A DNA stretch of 64,000 bases from DATBVX01 sp963696675 (GTDB lineage Bacteria; Pseudomonadota; Gammaproteobacteria; Steroidobacterales; Steroidobacteraceae): NCBI GenBank assembly GCA_963696675.1, contig CAVOLM010000014.1, positions 6,912 to 70,911 on the forward strand, given 5' to 3'. The notes under the pieces were generated by a model, which made no database searches, was not told the DNA's origin, and worked only from the letters and a program-made list of their open reading frames with translations. The translations under genes were made by a program, and so were the position numbers. Shown piece by piece: positions 32,932 through 41,381 of the stretch (the stretch's first letter is position 1; every line of letters starts with the position of its first letter).

Positions 32932-34641
32932 TCAGCGCGGCAACCAGGCATCGATCACGGCAGCGCGTTCCTCCTCGCGACGGCGCGCAGTGCGCGCTCG
33001 AGGGCGGGCGCAACTTCTTCGGGCTTGCGCACGATTTCGGCATGCGCACCGCCCGCCGCCGCGGCAATGCCTGCGTAGTCCGGGGGCGGGTCGAAGCTGA
33101 TGCCGAGATCCGCGGTGCGGCTCGCCTGGCTCTGCGGATGCACCGCGAGCGTGGAGAAGCGTGGCGCTTTCCAGCCCCCGTTGTTGTAGACGACGTGCAG
33201 GAACGGCGTCGCATAGCGCCTCGCCATCCAGTGGACCGTCGCGGGCATCGAGAACATGTACGACCCATCGCCCGTCAGAGCGGCGATCAGCGAGTCCGGT
33301 TGCGCCAGCTTCATGCCGACCGCAGCGCCGCCGTTCCAGCCGAGCGATCCGCCGCCGCTCACGAACAGGGTTCCGGGCTTGCGCCGGCCGCTGTGATCGG
33401 CGATCGCGGGAAAGTTCGTCACGCCCTCGCTCAGCACCACCGCATCTTCACCGATCGCGCGGCGCACGCAGGCGGTCAGGAACTCGGGCGTGATCCGGTC
33501 CGTCTCGCCGGCTTCGAGCCGATCCAGTCCTGCCTGGCGCTGTGCATGCTGTTGCGAGAAATAGCTCGTGCGTTCGCGAACGCGCATCGCATCGAGCGCA
33601 ATGCCGTCGAGTTGCTCGTTGATCTGCCTGAGCGCGGTCGCTGCATCGGCGCGAAACATCTGGTGCGCACCGATGTACCAGAGCGGCATCTGCTGCTTGA
33701 GCGGATCGACATCGATGTGAATGATGCGGGCGTCGGCTGACGGCCTGTTGATCTGTGGAATCCACGGCACATCGCTGTCGACCACCAGGATCGTATCCGC
33801 CGCAGCGAGCGCCGGGTGCTGGCGCTGCTCGTTCCACTGGTTGCCCTGGTAGAGCGGGTCGTCGGATGGGAAGTTGCAGTAGTTCGGCACCGACTCCAGG
33901 ACGCCGGCGCCGATGCGCCGGCACAGGCGCACGAGCTCCGCCACCGCCGCGTGGTTGCGCCCGACGTAGGAGGTGACGATGAGTGGTCGATGACTCTCCG
34001 CCAGCAGCCGTGCCACGAGTGCAGCATCTTCCGTTCGCAAGCGCCGCGGGTGACATGCGCGGCCACTGCGCGAGATCGGTCTTTACGGGCGCAATCTCCT
34101 GCTCCATCACTTCGCGCGCCGCCATCAGGTAGACCGGACCTTTCGGATCGCTGTACGCGAACTGCAGCGCCCGATGCACCAGCTGCTTCACATTCGCGCC
34201 GACGCGGATTTCGTTGTCGTAGCGCATGTAGCCACGCACGATGCCGCGCTGATCGAACACGTCCTGGATCCAGTGGATGAATTCGTTGCGGCTGCCGCGC
34301 GCCTCGCCTTCCTGGGTTGCGGGTGAGGTGCCGGCGAAGATGAAAACCGGGATGCGCCCCTTCGCGGCATTGTGAATCGCGCCGGCGAGGGACTGCGTGC
34401 CACATTCAACATGCACCACGACGCCCTGCGCGCGGCCCGAGATCTGTGCAAAGCCGTGAGCCGCGCTGAGCGCAACCATCTCGTGCGGCGCGGTGATCAG
34501 TTTCGGCGCCGCGCGACCCTCGGCCTGCGCGCGAGCGATCGCCTCCATCAGCGCGGTGTGATCGCTGCCGAGATTCACGAACAGGTACTCGACGCCGGCC
34601 TCCTGCAGGGCCTCGAGCATGGCCGCGCCGGTCGTGTACAT
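32932..34641 (-). pseudogene. Thiamine-diphosphate enzyme, acetolactate-synthase-like, two frameshifts
   Basis: About 565 residues from MYTTGAAMLEALQEAGVEYL at 34641. The N-terminal Pyr domain has the activating Glu in PHEMVALSAAHGFAQ. The central domain runs ESHRPLIVTSYVGRNHAAVA. The C-terminal PP domain has the ThDP/Mg motif GDGSYMFSMPATVHW...YNNGGW. A frame change near 34040 separates the first two parts. Another near 32968 would give the ending ERAAVIDAWLPR with a TGA at 32932. It starts 10 nt after the MFS gene. It could decarboxylate or ligate a 2-keto acid; the substrate is unknown. Confidence 0.75.
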
Positions 34642-34651
34642 CCGCTTCCGC

Positions 34652-36049
34652 CTAGTGACTCGCGGTCGCGACCGCGACGTCGCGGTGCGCACCCATCCGT
34701 TCGACGCTGCGCGCGTAGGGCTTGAGGCCGAGCCAGAAGCACACGATCGAGATCGGCCCCATGACTGCCGCCGTTGCCGCCAGCGAGTAGCGCAGCATGT
34801 TCTCATCGCCGAATACGAAGTTGGTGAAGCTGGCCACGATCGTGGCGCCCAGGCCGAAGCCGACGATGTTGAACACGAACAGGAACAGCGCGGTGACCTG
34901 CCCGCGCATCTGGTTGGGTGTGACGATCTGCAACGCCGCATTGTAGGGACCGGGAGTGAGCATCCCGGCCAGGAACCCCAGGATGACGAGCGCGATGGCC
35001 AGCTCCGGGGTCGGCATGAACGGATACAACAATGTCGGTACCAGGGTCAGTAGCGCCGCCAGCAGTGTGACGCGCAGATTGGCATCGAGCTTGCCCTGCC
35101 TGGCAAATCGTTCCGCGAGCATGCTGCCCGCAAGCAGCGTGAAGGGCCCGAGAATCACGATGGCGATCCCGAATATCGTGGCGAACTGCGGGGCGCTCCA
35201 GCCATAGGTACGAGCGAAGAATGCCGCATGCCAGGCCTGGCCGCCGAAGGCGAGCACCGTACTCGACGCGACCCCGATGAACATCGGCGCGTAGGTGGTC
35301 CGGTGCTGCAGCAGGTAACGAACCACCTCGCGGATCGGGATCGATTGTGGCTTGCCGTTCGGCCCAGTGACCGCAATGCCGCGACGAATGGGTTCCGTCA
35401 CCGTCATCATCAGCGCCGCGACGATGAATCCCGGCAGCCCCACAACGATGAACACCAGCTGCCAGTCGTACAGCTCACCGATCACGGGCAGCGAGATCGA
35501 CGGCCAGGAGCTGATCCATGCGATCGCCGCACCGCCCGCCAGCAGCGACATCCCGGTTCCGGCGATGAATCCGAAGTTGAGCACCGCGATGGCGCGCGGC
35601 AGTTTTCGCGGCGGGAACAGGTCCGCCATCATCGAAAAGGTTGCCGGTCCGCTGCAGGATTCGCCCGCACCCACACCGATGCGCGCCAGGAACAGCTGCC
35701 AGAAGTTCTGCGCTAGACCGCACAGCGTGGTCGCGACGCTCCACGCCGTGATCCCGCAGGTCAGTATGAGGCGCCGGCTGCGCACGTCGACCATGCGCGC
35801 GATCGGCAGACCGAGAATCACGTACATGCACACGAACGCAAACCCGATGATCAGGCTGATGCGAAAGTCGCTGAGGTGCAGATCGCGCTTGATGGGCTGG
35901 ACCAGGAGCCCGACGATGCCGCGATCCAGGAAATTGACCATCAGGGCGAGCGCGAATATCCCCACCGCGTACCAAGCCTGCCTGGGGCTGGGCCACGGCC
36001 GATCGTTGGCAGCCGGCTGACCCGGGGCCGCGGAAGTCAGATCATTCAC
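34652..36049 (-). CDS. MFS transporter (copy 1)
   Basis: 465 residues, twelve hydrophobic segments. The first is GIFALALMVNFLDRGIVGLL, with the early Asp of the family, and the loop 2-3 region reads GLPIARMVDVRSRRLI. It is similar throughout to the MFS protein at 37995-39350 (shared phrase ALQIVTPN-MRGQV and GVGAGES...GPATFSM). The likely role is inner-membrane import of an aromatic or acidic substrate. It lies 15 nt after an SDR gene and 10 nt before the TPP enzyme. The frame is intact. Confidence 0.88.
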   Translation of the reverse strand: MNDLTSAAPGQPAANDRPWPSPRQAWYAVGIFALALMVNFLDRGIVGLLVQPIKRDLHLSDFRISLIIGFAFVCMYVILGLPIARMVDVRSRRLILTCGITAWSVATTLCGLAQNFWQLFLARIGVGAGESCSGPATFSMMADLFPPRKLPRAIAVLNFGFIAGTGMSLLAGGAAIAWISSWPSISLPVIGELYDWQLVFIVVGLPGFIVAALMMTVTEPIRRGIAVTGPNGKPQSIPIREVVRYLLQHRTTYAPMFIGVASSTVLAFGGQAWHAAFFARTYGWSAPQFATIFGIAIVILGPFTLLAGSMLAERFARQGKLDANLRVTLLAALLTLVPTLLYPFMPTPELAIALVILGFLAGMLTPGPYNAALQIVTPNQMRGQVTALFLFVFNIVGFGLGATIVASFTNFVFGDENMLRYSLAATAAVMGPISIVCFWLGLKPYARSVERMGAHRDVAVATASH

Positions 36050-36064
36050 GGCTCACCTCACGTC

Positions 36065-36958
36065 TCATTGTTGCCTCAGGCCGGGTGCTTCCTTCTTGCG
36101 CGCGCGGCGGCCATCTTCCATCGCCATGCGCTGGGGGTCCGGCGCGGCGTCTGGCAACGCCGCGAGAATCCCGTCGAACACCTCGCGCAACTCCTCCTTG
36201 AATTCGGCGTGCGGGAAGATGTAGAGCTCGTTGCGTTGGATGCCCTCGAGCACGCGCTTGGCGACATCGACCGGTGCCATGCCGACGGACAGGACCTGGT
36301 CGAGCCGTGCGATGTCTTCCTTGTTCACGCGGTAGCCACTGCGGGCGAGGTGATTCGGGCGACTGAGCACTGCTTCGTGAATGTTGCTGCGGACGAAGCC
36401 GGGGCACAGCACCGAGACACCGATATCGTGCGGCGCCAGATCGTAGCGCAGCGCGGCCGTCAGCCCGAACACGGCGAACTTCGACGCCGAGTAGATACCA
36501 AAGCCCGGCCCGACGATCAGGCCAGCCATGGATGCGGTATTGACGATGTGGCCGCCTTCGCCGTGTGCCTTGATGCGCGGCACGAAACTCTGAATTCCGT
36601 TGATCACGCCGTCGACGTTGACGCCCATGATCCAGTCCCAGTCCTCGTAGGTCGCCTGGTCCATCGGGCCGAAGATGCTGACGCCGGCATTGTTGCAGAC
36701 GAGGTGTATCTTGCCGAACACGCGCAGCGTCTCATCGGCTGCTCGGTCCATGGCCTTGCGATCGGTGACATCCAGCTCGATGGCGTGCACGTTGCGCCCG
36801 GCACCGCGGAGCTCCGCTTGCGCACTCTTCAGATGATCCGGACGGATGTCGGCGATGACGACTTTCATGCCGGCTGCCGTAAGAACCTTCGCGAGGCCCA
36901 GGCCGATGCCGCTGCCACCGCCGGTTACGAATGCGACCTTGCCCTGAACATCTCTCAT
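36065..36958 (-). CDS. LigD-like short-chain Calpha-dehydrogenase (copy 1)
   Basis: 297 residues. The NAD motif TGGGSGIG lies at about residue 14, CNNAG at 90, and the catalytic YSASK pair near 165. The segment ATYEDWDWIMGVNVDGVING, followed by FVPRI...GGHIVNTASMAG, closely follows the LigD/LigL/LigN family that oxidises the alpha-hydroxyl of beta-O-4 lignin dimers. The protein has that family's long C-terminal extension (ELYIFPHAEFKEELREVFDG). This supports the subfamily but does not prove the substrate. It is flanked by a paralogue and two MFS genes. The frame is intact. Confidence 0.78.
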   Translation of the reverse strand: MRDVQGKVAFVTGGGSGIGLGLAKVLTAAGMKVVIADIRPDHLKSAQAELRGAGRNVHAIELDVTDRKAMDRAADETLRVFGKIHLVCNNAGVSIFGPMDQATYEDWDWIMGVNVDGVINGIQSFVPRIKAHGEGGHIVNTASMAGLIVGPGFGIYSASKFAVFGLTAALRYDLAPHDIGVSVLCPGFVRSNIHEAVLSRPNHLARSGYRVNKEDIARLDQVLSVGMAPVDVAKRVLEGIQRNELYIFPHAEFKEELREVFDGILAALPDAAPDPQRMAMEDGRRARKKEAPGLRQQ

Positions 36959-36979
36959 GATTGTTCTCCCGAACCGCGC

Positions 36980-37981
36980 CTACCTGGGTTTGCGCTTCTT
37001 GATTGTTCTGCCCGCTCCAGACTTCACTCGCGCCTTCGACTGGCGACGCGCCTTGGTCGGCGATCGCTGGCGACGCTCGGCCAGCCGGCGATCGCGCTCG
37101 GCCGCGAACATCGGATGACGCAGCACACCTGCCGAGGCGGCGACCCTTGCCGCCGGCGGTGTTTCGGCCGGAAATGAGGCCAGAATTGCATCGAAGCGCT
37201 CGCGCAGACCTGGCTCGTATTCGGCATGCGTCAGGATGTACAGATCGTTGCGCTGGATCCCCTGGAGCACGCGCCGACCAATCTCCATGGGATCCATCCC
37301 GGTCGGCAGGACCTGCTCGCGCATGACATCGCCTGGCGCGTCGCTGACGAGCGCACGGAACCGGGTGTTGCGATAACGTGCCGGCCGCTTGTGCTCGCCC
37401 TCGAAGATCGCCGTGTTGACCAGGCCGGGACACAACACGGATACGCCGATACCGCGCGACGCCAGTTCGAGGCGCAATGTTTCCATGTACCCGACTAGCG
37501 CGTACTTGGTCGTGATGTAGATGCCCCCGATACAGGCGAGGAGGCCCGACATCGAAGATGTCGTGACGATGTGCCCGCCTTCGCCATGCGCGAGCATGCG
37601 CGGCAGAAAGGTCTGCACGCCGTTGATGACACCACCGACGTTGACGCTGAGAGCCCAGTCCCAGTCGTCGTAGCTCGCCTCCAGCAGCGAGCCGAAGACG
37701 CCCACGCCGGCGTTGTTGCACAGGACGTGAACCTTCCCGAACACACGTTCAACCTCATCTGCAGCACGTGCCATCGCTTCGCGATTGGTGACATCGAGCT
37801 TGATGGCGTGAATTGTCTGAGGTTGCGTGCGGAAGTGAGTCAGCGCGGCGTCCAGGTGCTGCTGGTCCAGATCCGCCAGCACGACTTTCATTCCTGCAGC
37901 ATGAAGGACCCGTGCCATGCCGAGACCGATGCCACTGCCGCCACCGGTGATGAATGCCACTTTGTCCGCGACTTTCTTCAT
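36980..37981 (-). CDS. LigD-like short-chain Calpha-dehydrogenase (copy 2)
   Basis: 333 residues from MKKVADKVAFITGGGSGIG, preceded by GGGGA. The open frame extends 17 codons upstream, but those overlap the MFS gene end. The catalytic pair is in YITTKYA, and the signature ASYDDWDWALSVNVGGVING matches the LigD group. It differs from copy 1 by a lysine/arginine-rich tail of about 40 residues (RRQSKARVKSG...KKRKPR). In sphingomonads, paired enantiospecific Calpha-dehydrogenases act on the two alcohol stereoisomers; a pair here would fit that. Confidence 0.75.
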   Translation of the reverse strand: MKKVADKVAFITGGGSGIGLGMARVLHAAGMKVVLADLDQQHLDAALTHFRTQPQTIHAIKLDVTNREAMARAADEVERVFGKVHVLCNNAGVGVFGSLLEASYDDWDWALSVNVGGVINGVQTFLPRMLAHGEGGHIVTTSSMSGLLACIGGIYITTKYALVGYMETLRLELASRGIGVSVLCPGLVNTAIFEGEHKRPARYRNTRFRALVSDAPGDVMREQVLPTGMDPMEIGRRVLQGIQRNDLYILTHAEYEPGLRERFDAILASFPAETPPAARVAASAGVLRHPMFAAERDRRLAERRQRSPTKARRQSKARVKSGAGRTIKKRKPR

Positions 37982-37994
37982 ATGGCTATCCCCT

Positions 37995-39350
37995 TCATGC
38001 CCACGCTCGGGCGCGCACGACGCTGCGCCCATAGGGCTTCAGGCCATACCACGTGACCAGCACGGCGACCGGTCCCATGATTGCCGCGGCCGTGGACAGC
38101 GAATAACGCAGCGATGCTTCGTTGCCGAACAGGTACACCGTGAATAACGCCACGAAAACCGGGCCGAGCGCGTATCCAATGACATTGAAGATGAACATGT
38201 ACAAGGCGCGAACCTGGCCACGCATCTCGTTGGGTGTGACGATCTGCAGTGCCGCGTTGCCAGGACCGATCCCGAGCGACGCGACGAACAGGTTGAGCGC
38301 CAGCAGGGCGAGCGCCCACTGCGGATTGGGCATGAGGGGATAGAGAATCGACGTCGGTAGCACCGCGATGGTTGCAATCTGCAGGACGCGAATGTTGGCG
38401 TCGTCATACCCCCTCTTGGCGAACGATTCTGCAAGCGAGCTACCCACGAGCAGGCCGAGTGGCGAGACCACCAGCATGATGATCCCCTGGCTGAAGGCGA
38501 TCTGAGGCGCAGTCCACCCGTAGGTCCGAATGAAGAATTCAGGCGTCCACAGCCCTGCACCGAACCCGAGCATGGTCTTGATGCCCATCGCCGCAAAAAT
38601 CGGCACGAACGTCTTCCAGTCGCCACCGAGAAAGGCGGCAATTTCCCTGATCGGGACCGATTGCGGTCTGCCGTCCGGCGCCAGTTGACTGGCAATCAAG
38701 CCGCGGCGGCGCGGCTCGTGCACTGTCGCCATCACGGCCGCCAGGGCGAAACCGGGAAGGCCGACGGCGAAGAAAACCAACTGCCACGGACGGATCTCTC
38801 CGAGTGCCGGCACGATGACCGGCGGCAATCCGGCGATCGCCTGGATTACGGCTCCGCCCACGATGGAAGCGAGCGCCGTTCCCCAGGTGAAGCCGATCGC
38901 ATTGATGGCCAGCGCGCGCGGCAACTGCCGCGGCGGAAAAGAGTCCGTGATGATGGAAAACGTGGCGGGGCCGAAAGATGACTCCCCGGCGCCAACGCCC
39001 ACACGAGCCCAGAAGAGTTGACGGTAGGTTTGCGCCACACCGCAGAGCGCAGTCATCAGGCTCCAGAACGCGATGCCGATGCCGATGATCAGGCGCCGGC
39101 TGTAACGATCCGCGAGTCGCGCGATCGGTAATCCGAGGAATGCATAGAACAATACGAACGCCGGCCCCAGCAGGATCCCGATCTGCACGTCGGTAATGTT
39201 GAGATCGCGTTTGATCGGCCCGACCAGCAACGACATGATGCTGCGATCGATGGTCGCGACCAGCAGTCCGACCGTCAGCACGCCGAGCGCATACCACGCC
39301 CGCCGTGGAGGCGGCCAGGCGTCGTCGGAATTCCGTGGTAAGGTCGGCAC
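37995..39350 (-). CDS. MFS transporter (copy 2)
   Basis: 451 residues with twelve predicted membrane segments, beginning MPTLPRNSDDAWPPPRRAWY. TM1 is VLTVGLLVATIDRSIMSLLV and the loop 2-3 motif GLPIARLADRYSRRLI. It is paralogous to 34652-36049, and each carrier is adjacent to one of the paired SDRs, suggesting that a carrier-plus-dehydrogenase unit was duplicated. The frame is intact. Confidence 0.87.
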   Translation of the reverse strand: MPTLPRNSDDAWPPPRRAWYALGVLTVGLLVATIDRSIMSLLVGPIKRDLNITDVQIGILLGPAFVLFYAFLGLPIARLADRYSRRLIIGIGIAFWSLMTALCGVAQTYRQLFWARVGVGAGESSFGPATFSIITDSFPPRQLPRALAINAIGFTWGTALASIVGGAVIQAIAGLPPVIVPALGEIRPWQLVFFAVGLPGFALAAVMATVHEPRRRGLIASQLAPDGRPQSVPIREIAAFLGGDWKTFVPIFAAMGIKTMLGFGAGLWTPEFFIRTYGWTAPQIAFSQGIIMLVVSPLGLLVGSSLAESFAKRGYDDANIRVLQIATIAVLPTSILYPLMPNPQWALALLALNLFVASLGIGPGNAALQIVTPNEMRGQVRALYMFIFNVIGYALGPVFVALFTVYLFGNEASLRYSLSTAAAIMGPVAVLVTWYGLKPYGRSVVRARAWA

Positions 39351-39411
39351 TCAATTCGAACTCGTGCGCAGTGGTACGCGGTCGGCCGGCTGAAGCCGAG
39401 CAGCCGCGATT

Positions 39412-39855
39412 TCACGCGCTTGCCTCGCGTCGCGCGGCCGCCTTACGAACCTCCACGATGCCTCGATCCGCATCGACTTTGACCCAGTCGCCAGTCTCGA
39501 TCACGGCCAGAGGATCCTGGTCGAGATCGGTGATTGCAGGCACGCGCATCACGACGGCGCCGAGCGCGATCTTGGTGGTCATCTCGTTGAAGATCATGGC
39601 TTTCGGCGCAGTGCCCATGAGGCGCGTCATGTGAAACACCGCGGACCAGCCCGATGAGCCTTTTGCACCGGGAAATACCAGTACCTTGTCCTTGAAACTC
39701 ACGCCGCGCAGTTCATGCCGTGTCTCGATGACCGTGCCCTGCGCGGGATTGACGCCGCCCCAGCCGGAGATCGTTTGTTTCGTAACGAGCGCTTCGCCCT
39801 CCGCGCTACCGCCGACGACCTTGCGCCCGCGCAACGTGATCGTTCGTGTACTCAT
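39412..39855 (-). CDS. Aconitase X small (swivelling, DUF126) subunit
   Basis: 147 residues from MSTRTITLRGRKVVGGSAEG at 39855. The motif VFPGAKGSSGWSAVFHMTRL (about residues 65-85) and the ending with a short charged tail match the DUF126 partner of aconitase X. The start overlaps the stop of the large subunit as ATGA. Characterised bacterial AcnX enzymes dehydrate cis-3-hydroxy-L-proline; others act on phosphomevalonate. The substrate here is unknown. The frame is intact. Confidence 0.85.
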   Translation of the reverse strand: MSTRTITLRGRKVVGGSAEGEALVTKQTISGWGGVNPAQGTVIETRHELRGVSFKDKVLVFPGAKGSSGWSAVFHMTRLMGTAPKAMIFNEMTTKIALGAVVMRVPAITDLDQDPLAVIETGDWVKVDADRGIVEVRKAAARREASA

Positions 39856-41139
39856 GGCGCTTCTCCTTTCCAGCGACCGGTGAGCGCTGCATCGATGCAA
39901 TCCTGGGTCGACCCGAACCAAGCCTCGATCCCGACCATGGCCGGCAGGTAGTGCGTCTGCTTGGCCGAATCCAACGCCGGCAACCCTGGTTCCCGGCGGC
40001 ACCGCCTGGCTGATGGCCGAGCAGGTATCGGTCAACAGCACGCCGCCGGCATCGCGGATAACCTTCGTATAGCCGAGTTTCTCGGCCTCGCTCTTCACGG
40101 CGCGCGAGGTGAAGATCCACAGGTTGCAGTTCGTGCTGACCTTGCGGCCCTCGAGCAGCCGGCACGCATCGCGGATCTGGTCGAGCGAGTAATGCGGACA
40201 ACCGAGCATCACGTAGTCGACGTCGGTGCTGTGGCCGTTGGCGTTCGGTCTCGTAAATCCTGCGCCGCTCCGCCGGGCCGTACGTGAGCGTTTCAACAAC
40301 TGCTTTCGAGCCGAGCGCGCTCTCGAGGCTCGATGCCTCCGGAGTCACACCCACGATGTGATACATCTCCACGCCACCCGAGGAAGCTGCAGCGGCGCCG
40401 AAATGCTTGCTGCCGTATCAGGTCGGGCTCACCATACCGACCGACGAGAACCGGAATACGTTCTCCGACCACATCGCCAACGAATAGCCGAGCATGCCCC
40501 AGTCCATCACGCTCATGACGTCAACTTCGACGTCGATACGATGGGTCGCATGACGATACTCGTCGCGATGCAGGCCCCAATCGGAATCTTCCCGTAAGCA
40601 TCGCTGCACTGGTGCTCTCGCGCCCTTCCGTGTTGGTGCGCGCACCGATCACGGAATTGCAGTACACGACCGCGGATGACTCCATCCACGCACAGTGTTC
40701 GCCCCGCGTAGGCACATTTCCGGCGAGATACGGCGTGCAGGTCTTGAGGATCTTGATGCCGCGATCGGCCGCATCGTGCTCGCTTGCCTGGCTGATCTGA
40801 AACGCTTCGGGCTTGCCGCCGAGCCGCTGCCAGTTGTCCGGATCCAGACCGCCCTGCAGGTGACGGCTATGTACGGTGACACGCGGGACTTCGACCAGCT
40901 CGTCACTGTCGAGGTCGAAGTCGGAAGAAGATCGTGTCGTAAGAGTTGCTGCCGGCGCCCTTGTAGTAATTCTGCAGATACGGATTCGATGAGCCCGGCA
41001 CGCCGGCGACGTTGGTGGTGTCGACGAAGCGCTCCGCGCCGAGTGCTTCGGCGTAACGCACCAGCAACTCCATCGCTTTCTGCTGCGCCTTGCCGTGGCG
41101 CCCGTCGAGCATCGCTCGCTCGCTCTCAGTGAGTTTCAT
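39852..41139 (-). pseudogene. Aconitase X large (catalytic, DUF521) subunit, several frameshifts
   Basis: The gene begins MKLTESERAMLDGRHGKAQQ at 41139 and ends ...AALTGRWKGEAP with a TGA at 39852. Family segments appear in order in changing frames: VDTTNVAGVPGSSNPYLQNY, GKPEAFQISQASEHD, IKILKTCTPYLAGNVPTRGE, HCAWMESSAVVYCNSVIGAR, TEGRESTSAAMLTG, then VDYVMLGCPHYSLDQIRDAC. The cysteines expected for the iron-sulfur site (CTPY, CNSV, CPHY) are all present. I count about six single-base shifts between 40,920 and 39,980. Confidence 0.75.
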
Positions 41140-41347
41140 GGTTGCCTGCCTTCTCGAGTCTGCGAGCCTCGTCGATGATGTCCTGGCACGGCATCCCGGA
41201 GAGAACGCCGAGGCCGAGATCATCGCTGGCAGTTTCGTAGTTGAAGGCATCATCGACCGCGAGAATGTCGGGATCGCTGGCCTCGGCGACCTGCAATCGG
41301 GAGACTGCTCGGAGGTCGGGCCCTGAGGGAGTCGAGGGCGCGCTCAT
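41126..41347 (-). CDS. Possible small protein upstream of aconitase X
   Basis: An open frame ends ...MPCQDIIDEARRLEKAGNHETH and its TGA overlaps the AcnX large-subunit start, which suggests translational coupling. The acidic middle (DPDILAVDDAFNYETASDDL) is unlike random GC-rich frames. The start is uncertain: a candidate ATG at 41347 falls inside a hairpin. It could equally be the tail of a gene whose front is lost to another frameshift. I do not recognise it. Confidence 0.3.
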   Translation of the reverse strand: MSAPSTPSGPDLRAVSRLQVAEASDPDILAVDDAFNYETASDDLGLGVLSGMPCQDIIDEARRLEKAGNHETH

Positions 41348-41363
41348 TGCTGAGCGCGCCCTC
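41334..41363. terminator. 13-bp perfect hairpin after the TonB receptor gene
   Basis: GAGGGCGCGCTCA (41334-41346), loop TTGC, TGAGCGCGCCCTC (41351-41363). It starts 18 nt downstream of the TonB receptor stop on the minus strand. There is no T-run on that side, so it may be an mRNA-stabilising or partial terminator hairpin rather than a classical one. Confidence 0.55.
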
Positions 41364-41381
41364 AGGTCGAAAGAATCGAAG

